The notes: generated from the letters alone by a model not told the origin. A stretch of DNA of 64,000 bases from Rhizobium sp. (GCA_002796995.1 PEKW01000009.1:1-64000), one strand, 5' to 3'. Shown: positions 1 to 9,446, numbered from the stretch's first letter. Numbers and translations: made by a program.

Positions 1-50
1 TGTGGCGGCAAGGTTGGAATGTCCGCCGTGGCGCAAAGTAGAAATGTCAC
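1..50 (+). repeat. Left inverted repeat of the IS
   Basis: This end matches the reverse complement of 1583-1631 over about 50 bp with scattered mismatches. Each end carries two related sub-sites: an outer GCAAGGTT...GTCC block and an inner GCAAAGTA...ATGTCAC block. This suggests two transposase contact sites per end. Confidence 0.75.
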
Positions 51-174
51 TCCAGGCTGCCGCACGGCACGCCGACCAGCCCCGACCGGACCGGCTGGTC
101 CGGGTTGCAAGGACAGATCGGGGCGGGTGGATTAGCCACTGATCGGCTTTAGCTTTGACAGCCCGAGCAGTCGA

Positions 175-1548
175 TCATTCTGCCGCATCGAGGTTAGAAA
201 GCGCCTGTTGCCGCCGAGCAATGACAGCTGGATCGTTGATGAAATCCGTCTTCCGACCCGGTTTGCGGCTCCGGGGTGTGTAGCCGGTCTTCTCGCTGTT
301 GGTCTTCACCTTCGGCGTTGGTCGCTGATCCTGGCGTTCCTTGATATAGGCCAGCACATCACTCAGCCGCTTGTTCTCGGTGATCGCCGCATGCGTCACC
401 CGCTGGTCCTTGTCGAACGTCCTGTAGGGTAGGCAATGCCCCTTCCACCGGACATCCAAGCGACCATCGGCATAGGCATAGGTCTCGACATAGCGACCGG
501 CCAATCCGCGCGTCACCTCGGTCTCCTCCAGCATGATCCGCTTGCGCTCAAACGAAAACGTCAACTGCGCCCCGACATAGCGCTGCTCGCGCTTGCACAG
601 GATCTCGGCCAGCCGATCCGACGTCAGGTTCATCGGCCGATGTAGGTCGTGGGACCGGGCAGGGGCGACCGCAAACCGTCTATTGTAGTCCTCCATGAAG
701 CCGGGCAAAAACGTGTTGCCTGACTCCATGGTGTCGATGCCGGCCAGCCGCAATTCCTTGACCAACCGGTCCTGCAGCGTCCGGTTCATTCGCTCGACAC
801 GACCCTTGGCCTGGCTTGAATTTGCACAGAGAATCTCGATGTTTAGCTCGCAGAGCGCACGTCCGAACTGGGTCATGCCCTGGCCAGCCTTGGCGTCCTT
901 CTTCGCCACCCGAAACACCGAATGCTTGTCGGAATAGAAGGCCACAGGCGCGCCGTGATGCTTCAGATAAAGCGCCAGCGCCTCGAAATAGCTGAAGGCG
1001 CTTTCCGAGCGGACAAAGCGCAACTGCATCAACTTGCCGGTCGCATCGTCGACAAACACCAGCAGCGAGCACGGCAGTCCGCGATCTTCAAACCAGCGAT
1101 GCTCGGAGCCGTCGATCTGAACCAGTTCGCCATAAGCCTCGCGCCGTAGCCGCGGCTGGTGAAACGTCCGGCGCTGCTTGCGCGACAGCCAAAGTCCGGC
1201 CTCCGCCATCCAACTGCGCAACGTCTCGCGCGACACCCGCAATCCATCTCGCTCGGCGAGCTTCTCGGCCGCCAGCGTCGGACCGAAATCCGTATAACGC
1301 TCGCGAACCAGCGTTACGGCGTAATCGCGCACGCCGTCGCAAATCCGATTGTTCGATGGCCGGCCGCGCGCCTTGTGCCGGATCGATGCCGCACCATTCG
1401 TCCTGATCCGCTCCAGCAACCGGCGCACCTGGCGCTCGCTCAGCGCCAGAACACGCGCCGCCGACACTATCGTCATCCGGCCGTCCACGACCTTCGACAA
1501 AACCTCGATCCGCTGCAGATCACGCTCGCTCATCGCAATCAATCCCAT
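175..1548 (-). CDS. ISNCY-family DDE transposase
   Basis: This enzyme catalyses cutting and joining of the IS ends. An N-terminal helix-turn-helix region (about residues 8-60) binds DNA and is followed by an rve/RNase H-like integrase core. The acidic triad is visible as D in VQIDGSEHRW (about residue 146), D in FYSDKHSVF (about 207) and E in KGRVERMNRT (about 252), so the core looks intact. At about 457 residues it has the usual length for the family. The ATG at 1548 follows GGGAG at a good distance; a TTG at 1554 and an ATG at 1533 are alternatives. It is read from the minus strand and fills nearly the whole element. There is no frameshift, so it could be active. Confidence 0.9.
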   Translation of the reverse strand: MGLIAMSERDLQRIEVLSKVVDGRMTIVSAARVLALSERQVRRLLERIRTNGAASIRHKARGRPSNNRICDGVRDYAVTLVRERYTDFGPTLAAEKLAERDGLRVSRETLRSWMAEAGLWLSRKQRRTFHQPRLRREAYGELVQIDGSEHRWFEDRGLPCSLLVFVDDATGKLMQLRFVRSESAFSYFEALALYLKHHGAPVAFYSDKHSVFRVAKKDAKAGQGMTQFGRALCELNIEILCANSSQAKGRVERMNRTLQDRLVKELRLAGIDTMESGNTFLPGFMEDYNRRFAVAPARSHDLHRPMNLTSDRLAEILCKREQRYVGAQLTFSFERKRIMLEETEVTRGLAGRYVETYAYADGRLDVRWKGHCLPYRTFDKDQRVTHAAITENKRLSDVLAYIKERQDQRPTPKVKTNSEKTGYTPRSRKPGRKTDFINDPAVIARRQQALSNLDAAE

Positions 1549-1582
1549 CCGCAATCTCCCAGGTCATTAAAACCCGGGGAGA

Positions 1583-1631
1583 GTGACATTCTTACTTTGC
1601 AGGATCAGGACACTTTAACTTTGCGGCTACA
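1583..1631 (-). repeat. Right inverted repeat of the IS
   Basis: Read on the minus strand this begins TGTAGCCGCAAAGTTAAA and ends AAGAATGTCAC, the counterpart of the left end. The two internal GCAAAGT units, about 30 bp apart, repeat within this end. It lies just upstream of the transposase start, so the transposase promoter probably lies in or next to it. Confidence 0.75.
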
Positions 1632-1676
1632 GCTGGTGTGATCATAACAAGGAATATGGCGGACATGCCGGAAAAA

Positions 1677-2837
1677 TCAATTGCGCGCTCGTCCGTTTGC
1701 CAGCGCCTGGCGGTAGAGGCCGAGCGTCTGGCCGACCATGGCGTCCACGCCGTAGCGGTCGCCGCGTTCGCTAGCCGCCGCGGCCAGACGGGTGCGTGTC
1801 GCCGGGTCGGCGAGCTTCGCCATGGCCGCGGCAAGCGGCGCGGTGTCGTCCGTGTTCGGCACGACCAGGCCGTTCACGTCATGGTCGAGCACGTTCGACG
1901 TGCCCCCGACATCGGTGAGGATCAGCGGCACGCCGGCGGCCGCACCTTCCAGCATCACATAGGACATGGCCTCGTAGCGGCTCGTCATGACCAGCACGTC
2001 GATCGCCTGGAGGGCCTCCGAGCCCGGCAGGTCCGCATCGATGACGACGCGGTCGCTGATACCGTTTGTCGTGATCTGGCGCCGAACCTCCGCCTCCAGC
2101 TCGCCGCTGCCGATGATCAGCAGCCGGGCTTGCGGCAAGGCCCCGGCGATCGCCGCAAAGGCGGCGATGAGCCGTTCGGGCGCCTTCTGGGCCGAGAGCC
2201 GGCCGATGAAGCCGAACACCAGGGCATCCTGCGGAAATCCGAATCGTGAACGGATCTCAGAGCGACGACCGTTCGGCATCGTGCCGACGCCGTTGACGAC
2301 GACGGCGAGCTTACTTGCGGGGATGCCGAGTTCGAGGGCGTGATCATATTCGTTCTGCGAGACGCAGATCAGCCGGTCGGTCAGGAAGCGCCCAAGGAGG
2401 CCCTCGATCGCGCCGAAGATCAGGCGTCCCTTCCACGACAGCGTCGGGTCCATGGTGCGGAAGGCATGCGGCGTGTAGATGCGTGGTACATGCGGGCCGG
2501 GCAGGCGGAAACGGGTCAGCGCGCCGGCCTTGGAACTGTGCCCGTGGATGATGTCGAAGGGCCCATCCTCGCCGATCACGCGTTCGAGCGCCCGCCACGA
2601 GGCGTAATCCTTGGGGCCGACCGCGCGTAGCATGGGGAGGGCAATGACCTTGGCGAGATCGAGACCCATCAGTTCGCGCACGAAGCGCGCCTCTGCGCGA
2701 ACGGGCGAATAGACCGCAGTCACCATGTGGCCGCGATCCTTCAGGCCGGCACACAGGTCGACGAAATGGCGGCCGGAGCCACCGCCGCTCGGTTCGAGCA
2801 CTTCGAGGATTTTCAAGGGGGGCTCGTTCTCTTGCAT
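1677..2837 (-). CDS. Glycosyltransferase family 4 (GT-B fold)
   Basis: Predicted to transfer a sugar from a nucleotide-sugar donor onto a growing lipid-linked polysaccharide repeat unit at the inner face of the cytoplasmic membrane. The N-terminal acceptor domain has the glycine-rich EPSGGGSGRHF loop. The C-terminal donor domain has GFIGRLSAQKAPERL and an EX7E motif in YEAMSYVMLEG. The ATG at 2837 is preferred: it lies 2 bp after the TGA of the upstream Wzy-like gene, indicating translational coupling, and longer reading would add an atypical Ala/Pro/Arg-rich head. It is the last gene of a three-gene minus-strand unit with the Wzy-like and initiating transferase genes. Donor and acceptor sugars cannot be inferred. 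Confidence 0.9.
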   Translation of the reverse strand: MQENEPPLKILEVLEPSGGGSGRHFVDLCAGLKDRGHMVTAVYSPVRAEARFVRELMGLDLAKVIALPMLRAVGPKDYASWRALERVIGEDGPFDIIHGHSSKAGALTRFRLPGPHVPRIYTPHAFRTMDPTLSWKGRLIFGAIEGLLGRFLTDRLICVSQNEYDHALELGIPASKLAVVVNGVGTMPNGRRSEIRSRFGFPQDALVFGFIGRLSAQKAPERLIAAFAAIAGALPQARLLIIGSGELEAEVRRQITTNGISDRVVIDADLPGSEALQAIDVLVMTSRYEAMSYVMLEGAAAGVPLILTDVGGTSNVLDHDVNGLVVPNTDDTAPLAAAMAKLADPATRTRLAAAASERGDRYGVDAMVGQTLGLYRQALANGRARN

Positions 2838-2839
2838 GG

Positions 2840-4087
2840 TCAGGCGGGGGAAGGGCCGCGTCGGAGCATGCGCTGGTGGCGCCACTCCAGCGCGCCGCAA
2901 CCCCAGACGATGCCGAGCAGCAGGTAGAAATGCCGCCAATGGTCGGTGTCGATGACATTGCCGATGATGACGTGGCCGACGATGACGATCCAGGCGATCA
3001 TCAGATACGGCTGCCAGGGGCGGTCGCGCAGCAGGAAGCGGAAGCCGATCGTCAGCGTCCAGGCCATCATGGCGATATAGGAGAGGAAGCCGAGCCAGCC
3101 ATAGGTGGTGAGCGACTTCAGCCAGATATTGTGCTCGTCCTCGGGGAATATTTCGCTGAATACCATCGGCCCAATGCCGAGCGGATTTTCCATCATCATC
3201 AGAAAGCCGATGCGATGCCGGGCGAAACGGCCGAGATGGCCGCCGTCATAGTCCTTGACCAGCGTGGTGCGGTCGAGGAACAGGTTGCGCACCTGCTCGA
3301 ACTGGAGCGCGACGACCACCGCGACAACCAGAACCGCGACGGCCGCGAGCGACAGCAGCAGGATCTTGAGCCGGAAGGCCCCCGTCCGCTCCTTCAAAAG
3401 CAGGATGAAGACGAGCGCGACGGCCGAAATCAGGAACAGCGCCCAGGCGGCACGCGAGAACGACAGGAATACCCCGAGCGAGATGATCAGCAGACCGACG
3501 ACCCGGAGCGGTGCCGCGGACAGATTGCCGGTCAACAGTCCGTGCATGAGATAGAGCGCCGGTGCGATCAGGAAGGGACCGAAGACGTTGGGGTCCTGGA
3601 AGGCGCCCTTGGCACGATCATAGAGCGTGAAGGCTTCTGCGCCGGGGAAGGCGTGGAAGTAGCCGAGGATGCCGAGCAGTGCGGTGATGATCGCCGCCGC
3701 CACCCAGGCCTGGAAGATCAGGCGAAGGCGCTGGTGGCGATCCTCGATGATCGCGGCGTAGAAGACGGAGGTGAGCGCCAGGAAGGTCGAGACCGCCAGA
3801 TACATCGGCCCGGTGCCGAGGTCCTTCATGACGGTCAGCGACAGGATGCCACCGACATTGAACGTCAGCAGGAAGGCGAGGAGCGGGGCGACGGCCCGCG
3901 AGATCTTCAGGCCGAGCAGGAACCAGACGGCGACCTGAACCACCATCAGCAGCTCGTAGGGCGCCGGTTCCGACATGACGAAGCCGGACAGAAACACGCC
4001 GCAGGCCACCATCGCCGAGCCGAGCATGGTCAGGACCGCGATCTGCGGCCTGAACGGCACGGGATGCTGGGCGTCGAGCGTGCTCAA
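2840..4087 (-). CDS. O-antigen ligase/polymerase-like membrane protein (Wzy type)
   Basis: A protein of 415 residues with about ten hydrophobic segments. It has a large extracytoplasmic loop late in the protein (around GHLGRFARHRIGFLMMMENP and EDEHNIWLKSLTTYG), the arrangement of the Wzy_C/O-antigen ligase superfamily. The arginines and the EHNIWL segment in this loop are typical of polymerases and ligases that act on undecaprenyl-linked glycans in the periplasm. Its ATG overlaps the stop of the upstream sugar transferase by 4 bp (ATGA). With that gene and the glycosyltransferase it forms the assembly core of the locus. Polymerase is more likely than ligase given the Wza and Wzc neighbours, but sequence alone cannot separate them. 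Confidence 0.85.
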   Translation of the reverse strand: MSTLDAQHPVPFRPQIAVLTMLGSAMVACGVFLSGFVMSEPAPYELLMVVQVAVWFLLGLKISRAVAPLLAFLLTFNVGGILSLTVMKDLGTGPMYLAVSTFLALTSVFYAAIIEDRHQRLRLIFQAWVAAAIITALLGILGYFHAFPGAEAFTLYDRAKGAFQDPNVFGPFLIAPALYLMHGLLTGNLSAAPLRVVGLLIISLGVFLSFSRAAWALFLISAVALVFILLLKERTGAFRLKILLLSLAAVAVLVVAVVVALQFEQVRNLFLDRTTLVKDYDGGHLGRFARHRIGFLMMMENPLGIGPMVFSEIFPEDEHNIWLKSLTTYGWLGFLSYIAMMAWTLTIGFRFLLRDRPWQPYLMIAWIVIVGHVIIGNVIDTDHWRHFYLLLGIVWGCGALEWRHQRMLRRGPSPA

Positions 4088-5643
4088 TAGGCATTTTCCG
4101 TGTTGAGCAGGCGGAACGGCGTGAGGAACAGGATCTTCAGGTCGAACAGCAGCGACCAGTTCTCGATATAGTAGAGATCGTAGGCCGTACGGAACTTGAT
4201 CTTGTCGTCATTGTCGACCTCGCCGCGCCAGCCGTTGATCTGCGCCCAGCCAGTGACGCCGGGCTTGACCCGGTGGCGGGCGAAATAGCCCTCGACGACT
4301 TCGCCGTAAAGACGATCGTGGGTCTGCGCCATGACGGCATGCGGACGCGGCCCGACGAGCGAGAGATCGCCGCGCAGCACGTTGAAGATTTGCGGCAGTT
4401 CGTCGATCGAGGACTTGCGGATGAAGCGTCCGACCGGGGTGACGCGCGGATCGCCCTTGGTGACCGCCATACGTGCCGTCGGGTCGCTCATTTCCGTGTA
4501 CATCGAACGGAACTTCAGCACGTTGATGACCTCGTTGTTGAAGCCGTGCCGTTTCTGGACGAAGAACACTGGCCCCTTGGAGGTCGCCTTGACGGCAATC
4601 GCCGCGCCGATGAAGACCGGCCAGAGCAACAGCAGCGCGACAATGCTGAAGAAGATGTCGAAGCCGCGCTTGGCGACCGAATCCCAGTCGCGGATCGGTT
4701 TGTCGAGGATGTCGAGCATCGGCACCGCGCCGACATGCGAATAGGAACGCGGACGGAAGCGCAGGCTGTTGGAATGGGCGGCGAGGCGAATGTCGACCGG
4801 CAGCACCCACAGCATTTTCAAAAGCTGCAGGATGCGCGCCTCGGCCGACAGCGGCAGGGCGATGATCAGCATGTCGATATGGGCAAGCCGGGCGAATTCG
4901 ACGAGTTCGGCGATCGTGCCGAGCTTCGGATAGCCCGCGACGACATCCGGCGAGCGTGCGGATCCCCGGTCGTCGAAGATGCCGCAGATGCGGATGTCGT
5001 TCTCCGGCTGCTGCTCCAGCGCGCGGATGAGGTCCTTGGCCGGCTTGCCGCCGCCAACCACCACGGCGCGCCGCTCCATGATGCCGTTGCGGGCCCAGCG
5101 CCGGATGCCGAAGCCGACGAGATTGCGCTCGACGAACAGGAAGGCGAGGCCGAAGCCGTACCAGGAGACGAGCCAGTCGCGGAAGTCGAAGCCGCCAGCG
5201 CGGAACATGAAGAGGGCAAGCGCGACGAGGGCCGTCGCGAGCGTCCAGCTACCGGCGATGCGCGGCAGGGCGCGAAGCGGCGTGCGCAGTGCCGAGACCT
5301 GATAGCTGTCGGCGATCTGCATGAACAGCACGGCAACGGAGGAGCCTGCAAGGCCGATGGCCATGTCGGTGAGGAAGCGGGAGGACGGGTCGTTGAAGAG
5401 GAAATAATGGACCGCAAGCCCGATCGCGAACAGGCTGACGAGTTCCAGCAGGCGCAACTGCCCGGTGATGATCGAGGGCGAATAGTTCTCCTCGCTGAAC
5501 TGCGTGGCAATCTGCTTGGCCAGCGGATTGATCTCCGCCTCTTCGCCGTTGGCGGCTGCTCCCCTGGCCGCGTCACCGCCTTCCGACACCTTCCGGCGCA
5601 TGGCGTCGATATCGAACTGTTCCGGCTTTTCCATCTGGTTCAT
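4084..5643 (-). CDS. Polyprenyl-phosphate sugar-1-phosphate transferase (initiating enzyme)
   Basis: Starts repeat-unit synthesis by moving a sugar-1-phosphate onto undecaprenyl phosphate. The N-terminal half has four hydrophobic segments and a CoA-binding/Rossmann-like region (VVVGGGKPAKDL). The C-terminal 200 residues form the bacterial sugar transferase domain: KRGFDIFFSIVALLLLWP membrane hairpin, VLKFRSM, SSIDELPQ with the catalytic Asp-Glu pair, SLVGPRP and KPGVTGWAQINGWRG. The ATG at 5643 (MNQMEKPEQF) has GAGCGGG upstream; an upstream in-frame ATG at 5790 would add 49 residues of non-homologous type. About 519 residues matches WcaJ/UppE/HfsE-type enzymes. It is first in the minus-strand unit and divergent from the FtsH-like gene. 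Confidence 0.92.
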   Translation of the reverse strand: MNQMEKPEQFDIDAMRRKVSEGGDAARGAAANGEEAEINPLAKQIATQFSEENYSPSIITGQLRLLELVSLFAIGLAVHYFLFNDPSSRFLTDMAIGLAGSSVAVLFMQIADSYQVSALRTPLRALPRIAGSWTLATALVALALFMFRAGGFDFRDWLVSWYGFGLAFLFVERNLVGFGIRRWARNGIMERRAVVVGGGKPAKDLIRALEQQPENDIRICGIFDDRGSARSPDVVAGYPKLGTIAELVEFARLAHIDMLIIALPLSAEARILQLLKMLWVLPVDIRLAAHSNSLRFRPRSYSHVGAVPMLDILDKPIRDWDSVAKRGFDIFFSIVALLLLWPVFIGAAIAVKATSKGPVFFVQKRHGFNNEVINVLKFRSMYTEMSDPTARMAVTKGDPRVTPVGRFIRKSSIDELPQIFNVLRGDLSLVGPRPHAVMAQTHDRLYGEVVEGYFARHRVKPGVTGWAQINGWRGEVDNDDKIKFRTAYDLYYIENWSLLFDLKILFLTPFRLLNTENAY

Positions 5644-5867
5644 CGCAATATCCCGCTCGTTGACGCGGGAGGATAGCGGAGACTTGCTAAGAAACTTTTG
5701 AGAATGGCCGGCGAAGCGTCCGGGAAGGGGCCAAGATTGGTTCAATTCGGGACAGAACAGCGAAAGCATCCCTTTCGTCCGGTTTGACACGGATCAGCAA
5801 AGCGTGAGACGGATCGTGCCATGGGGTGATCTGGCCCAACGGCCGATGCACAACGGGATGTCAGTCT
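5644..5867. promoter_or_regulatory. Divergent intergenic region (sugar transferase / ftsH-like)
   Basis: These 224 bp separate two divergent starts and must hold promoters for both the polysaccharide unit and the protease paralogue. No convincing -35/-10 pair or operator could be picked by eye. Confidence 0.4.
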
Positions 5868-7694
5868 ATGGAAAAGAAACACGTCTTCAACTTCAGCTAT
5901 TTCCTTTTCGCCTTTGCTCTGTTGATGGCCTTCCAGGCCTGGATCGGTTACCGCGACTACACCCAGCTGAGCTACAGCGACATGGTCCGCATGGTCGGCG
6001 AAGGCCGCATCGCCTCCGTTACGCTGACCGAAAGCCGGGTCGAGGGAGAATTCAAGGAGCCGGTGGATGGGCGCAAATATTTCATCGCCAACCGCGTGGA
6101 TCCTGAATTCGCTGCCCTGTTCGAGAAGGCCGGCGTCAAGATCACCGGTGCGAGCGACAGCAACTGGCTGACCTCGATTCTTTCCTGGGTGCTGCCGGTC
6201 ATCATTTTCTTTGCGCTCTGGTCCTTCTTCTTCCGCGGCATCGCCGAGAAACAGGGCATGGGCGGCCTGATCAACATCGGCAAGTCGCGCGCCAAGATCT
6301 ATCTCGAACGCAAGACGGGCGTGACCTTCGACGACGTCGCCGGCATCGACGAGGCGGAAGCCGAGCTGCAGGAAATCGTCTCCTTCCTCAAGGACAAGGA
6401 CCTCTACGGCCGGCTGGGCGCTCGCATCCCCAAGGGCATCCTCCTAGTCGGCCCGCCCGGCACCGGCAAGACGCTGATGGCGCGTGCGGTCGCCGGCGAG
6501 GCGGGTGTTCCCTTCTTCTCCATTTCCGGTTCCGAATTCGTCGAGATGTTCGTCGGCGTCGGTGCGGCCCGCGTGCGCGACCTGTTCGAGCAGGCGAGGC
6601 AGGCGGCGCCCTGCATCATCTTCATCGACGAACTGGACGCGTTAGGCCGCGCCCGCAATTCCTTCGGCGGCATGGGCGGCAATGACGAGAAGGAGCAGAC
6701 GCTCAACCAGCTGCTCGCCGAACTGGACGGTTTCGACCCGCGCGTCGGCATCGTGCTGCTCGCCGCCACCAACCGCCCGGAAATCCTCGATCCGGCGCTG
6801 ATGCGGGCCGGCCGTTTCGACCGCCAGGTGGTGATCGACAGGCCCGACCGGAAGGGTAGGGCGGCGATCCTCAAGGTCCACATGAAGAACGTCACCATCG
6901 CGCCGAGCGTCAGCGTCGACGAGATCGCCGGGCTCACCCCCGGTTTCACCGGCGCGGATCTGGCAAACCTGATCAACGAAGCGGCGATCCTGGCCACGCG
7001 CCGCGGCGGGAACACCGTCGCCATGGAGGATTTCGTCGCCGCCGTGGAGCGCATCATCGCCGGTGCCGAGCGCCGCAGCCGGATCCTCAACGCAGACGAG
7101 CGCCGCCGCGTTGCCTATCATGAAATGGGTCATGCACTGGTGGCGGCCGGTTTGCCCTCGGCCGACCCTGTGCAGAAGGTGTCGATCATTCCCCGTTCGA
7201 TCGGTGCGCTCGGCTACACGCTGCAGCGCCCGACCGAGGATCGCTTCCTCATCACATCCGGCGAGCTCAAGGACCGCATGGTCGTGCTGCTGGCCGGCCG
7301 CGCCGCGGAAGACCTGGTGTTCGGCGAAATCTCCACCGGCGCCGCCGACGATCTGGCCAAGGTGACCGACATCGCCCGCGAGATCGTCACACGCTTCGGC
7401 ATGGATGCCTCCGTCGGCCAGGCGGTGCTGGAGCCGCAGCGGCAGCAATGGCTCGACGAGGGCCAGTTCCGCGTACGGCCGAAGGATTATTCCGAGGAAA
7501 CGGCACGCGAGGTCGACCTCGCCGTGCGCAGGATGATCGAGGCGTGCTACCAGCAGGCCAAGCAGGCGCTCGAAGGCCGGATCGACGTGCTGAAGGAGGG
7601 GGCGAAGCTGCTTCTGGAGCGCGAGACGCTGACGCCGGACGACTATGCGCCGCTGAAGCGGGCGGAGCCGGAATCCAAACGGGCCGCCGAATAG
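5868..7694 (+). CDS. FtsH-family membrane AAA+ zinc metalloprotease (paralogue)
   Basis: Predicted ATP-driven, membrane-anchored protease. Two transmembrane helices (about residues 8-28 and 105-125) flank a small periplasmic domain. Then come the AAA+ module with Walker A GPPGTGKT, Walker [10 protein letters not shown] and the second region of homology ([11 protein letters not shown]), and the M41 protease domain with the zinc motif HEMGH. About 608 residues is slightly shorter than housekeeping FtsH, and the C-terminal tail is short. The ATG at 5868 is chosen because the N-terminus then reads straight into TM1. Its place between polysaccharide genes, away from the usual tilS-ftsH-glmM context, marks it as a paralogue. 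All catalytic residues are present. A role in turnover of assembly proteins is inference. Confidence 0.9.
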   Translation: MEKKHVFNFSYFLFAFALLMAFQAWIGYRDYTQLSYSDMVRMVGEGRIASVTLTESRVEGEFKEPVDGRKYFIANRVDPEFAALFEKAGVKITGASDSNWLTSILSWVLPVIIFFALWSFFFRGIAEKQGMGGLINIGKSRAKIYLERKTGVTFDDVAGIDEAEAELQEIVSFLKDKDLYGRLGARIPKGILLVGPPGTGKTLMARAVAGEAGVPFFSISGSEFVEMFVGVGAARVRDLFEQARQAAPCIIFIDELDALGRARNSFGGMGGNDEKEQTLNQLLAELDGFDPRVGIVLLAATNRPEILDPALMRAGRFDRQVVIDRPDRKGRAAILKVHMKNVTIAPSVSVDEIAGLTPGFTGADLANLINEAAILATRRGGNTVAMEDFVAAVERIIAGAERRSRILNADERRRVAYHEMGHALVAAGLPSADPVQKVSIIPRSIGALGYTLQRPTEDRFLITSGELKDRMVVLLAGRAAEDLVFGEISTGAADDLAKVTDIAREIVTRFGMDASVGQAVLEPQRQQWLDEGQFRVRPKDYSEETAREVDLAVRRMIEACYQQAKQALEGRIDVLKEGAKLLLERETLTPDDYAPLKRAEPESKRAAE

Positions 7695-7724
7695 GCCTGG
7701 CGACCGTATCGGACGCGGTGCCCC

Positions 7725-8867
7725 TCAGTGCCTGGAGAGGCGCTCGTGATAGAGATCCGCCATCTGCTCGGCCATGGTCGAGGCGGAGAACCTGGCCTTG
7801 AAGGCTTCGGGTTCCGGCATGGTCGCGCCGTGCCAGTCGGGCGTGGTGATGGCGCGGACCATCACGCGGGCGAGGTCCTGCGCGTCGCCCGGCTCGACCA
7901 GCGCATCACTGTCGGCGCCCAGCACTTCCGGAATGCCGCCGACGCGCGTGGCGATCAGCGACTTGCCGGCGGCAAGCGCTTCCAGAACGATATAGGGCAT
8001 CGCCTCGGCCCGGGACGGCACGACGACGATGTTCGACATGGCGAAGGCTTCCCGGATGGGCATGGCCGGAAGCAGACCGATGCGCCGGCCGAAGCCGCGC
8101 TGCTCGATCGTCTCGCGATACTTGTCCCGGTCCGGGCCGTCGCCGATGATCAGTGCGCTCAAGGGGTGTCCGACCAGGCGCTCGGTATGGGCAAAGGCGT
8201 CGATGAAGACGTCCGGCCCTTTGAGGTCCCGCAGCATGCCGACATAGATGAAATGCACGCTGTCGGAGCGGGCCGGGATGACGGCGAAGTCGCGGTCGCT
8301 GAGGCCGTTGTAGATCATCCGGTGGGCACAGCGCGGCACGCCGATCTTCGTCTCGTATGTCCGCCGTTCATAGTCGCAGACAAAGACTATGGCATCCGTC
8401 AGGCGCTCGAGGAACCGTTCCGCGGCGAGCACGCCGCGTCCGGACATCGACGTCCGATCGAAATGCAGGCTGCCCCCATGGGGCGAATAAAAGCGGGCAA
8501 CGCGATACCTTTTCGCCCGCAAGGCTGAGCCGATGATGCGTGCCACCGCGCCGCCCTTGGCGCCGTGACCGTGCAAGACATCCGGCCGCAAGCTTCTGAT
8601 TTCCTTGTAACTCTTGTAGAGCGCCGCGACGTCGCCGAAACCGACGGAGCGGGCGATCGGCATGCGGTGCAGGCCCAGCGAGAGATAGGGCATGATTTGC
8701 TCGAACAGGCGGTCCTCGTGCTCGCTTCCGGTCGTGCTGTCGCACAGGATGCCGACTTGATGGCCGGCCCGGCTGTGTTGCTCGGCAAGATCCCGCACAT
8801 GGCGGAAAATGCCACCCACGGGGGATCGGAAGCAATGGAGGATACGAAGCGGCGGACCATCTGGCAT
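7725..8867 (-). CDS. Glycosyltransferase family 4
   Basis: Second GT-B glycosyltransferase of the locus, 380 residues. The acceptor-domain loop is SPVGGIFRHVRDLAEQH and the donor domain has FIYVGMLRDLKGPDVFIDAF. The EX7E motif EAMPYIVLE, followed by AAGKSLIATRVGGIPEVL, marks the nucleotide-sugar site. It probably extends the lipid-linked repeat unit in the cytoplasm. Its ATG lies 3 bp after the stop of the Wza-like gene, so the two form an operon read from the intergenic region at 9447-9651. It converges on the ftsH paralogue with 30 bp between stops. It is distinct from the first GT4 enzyme and probably adds a different sugar or linkage. Confidence 0.9.
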   Translation of the reverse strand: MPDGPPLRILHCFRSPVGGIFRHVRDLAEQHSRAGHQVGILCDSTTGSEHEDRLFEQIMPYLSLGLHRMPIARSVGFGDVAALYKSYKEIRSLRPDVLHGHGAKGGAVARIIGSALRAKRYRVARFYSPHGGSLHFDRTSMSGRGVLAAERFLERLTDAIVFVCDYERRTYETKIGVPRCAHRMIYNGLSDRDFAVIPARSDSVHFIYVGMLRDLKGPDVFIDAFAHTERLVGHPLSALIIGDGPDRDKYRETIEQRGFGRRIGLLPAMPIREAFAMSNIVVVPSRAEAMPYIVLEALAAGKSLIATRVGGIPEVLGADSDALVEPGDAQDLARVMVRAITTPDWHGATMPEPEAFKARFSASTMAEQMADLYHERLSRH

Positions 8868-8870
8868 GGA

Positions 8871-9446
8871 TCAGAACAGCCGCTCGCGGACGTAGATCGT
8901 ATCGCCGGCCAGGATCGGGTCGGTGATCGGAACGCGGCCGGTCAGGATGTTGCCGTTGATCTTGCGGGTGACGTCCACGTCGCGCTGGTTGGCGCGGCTC
9001 GAGAAGCCTCCGGAAACGGCGATGGCGTTGAGCACTGTCATGCCCGGGACATAGGAGTACTGACCCGGCTGGCCCACTTCGCCCATGACGAAGATCGAGC
9101 GATAGCGGTCGATTTCGATCGTGACGTCCGGATCGCGCAGATAGCCCTGCTTGAGCTTCTGGGCGATGACGCCCTCGAGCTGGGAAACGGTGGCGCCGCG
9201 GGCCGCCACCTGTCCGACGAGCGGGAAGGCGACATAGCCGGCCTGGTCGACGGTATAGGTGTTGCTGAGGCTCTGTTGCTCGAACACCGTGATGCGCAGC
9301 CGGTCGCCGCTGTCGAGGCGGTAGGGCTGGATCGTTGCTTCGTGGAAGACCTTCGGCACCGGCCGGTAGGTCGCACAGCCGCTCATCGCCGCGACAATCA
9401 TCGCAACCACGAGCAACATCATTCCCCTAGTGCCAGCCAGTAACAT
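8871..9446 (-). CDS. Short Wza/HfsD-type polysaccharide export lipoprotein
   Basis: Periplasmic/outer-membrane export component. A signal peptide ends in a lipobox with MSGC (Cys about residue 23), so it is a predicted lipoprotein. A Poly_export domain (YRLDSGDRLRITVFEQ, YVAFPLVGQV) is followed by a SLBB-type repeat (IFVMGEVGQPGQYSYVPG). At 191 residues it is about half the length of E. coli Wza and lacks the C-terminal outer-membrane helix region, like the short family members in rhizobial EPS and holdfast loci. The ATG at 9446 is used; an ATG at 9419 after AGGGG is an alternative that keeps the signal peptide. It is the first gene of a two-gene unit with the second glycosyltransferase and is divergent from the Wzc-like gene. 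Confidence 0.9.
   Translation of the reverse strand: MLLAGTRGMMLLVVAMIVAAMSGCATYRPVPKVFHEATIQPYRLDSGDRLRITVFEQQSLSNTYTVDQAGYVAFPLVGQVAARGATVSQLEGVIAQKLKQGYLRDPDVTIEIDRYRSIFVMGEVGQPGQYSYVPGMTVLNAIAVSGGFSSRANQRDVDVTRKINGNILTGRVPITDPILAGDTIYVRERLF

Larger units (their letters stand above)
1..1631 (-). mobile_element. Complete IS element, ISNCY-like
   Basis: A single transposase gene is bounded by imperfect inverted ends at 1-50 and 1583-1631. Both ends start TGT and finish ATGTCAC on the inner side, which defines an element of about 1631 bp whose left tip coincides with the first base of the window. The left target duplication would lie outside the window, so the exact boundary and any duplication cannot be checked. 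The element sits 45 bp beyond the stop codon of the terminal glycosyltransferase of a polysaccharide locus and disrupts no gene visible here. Confidence 0.8.
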
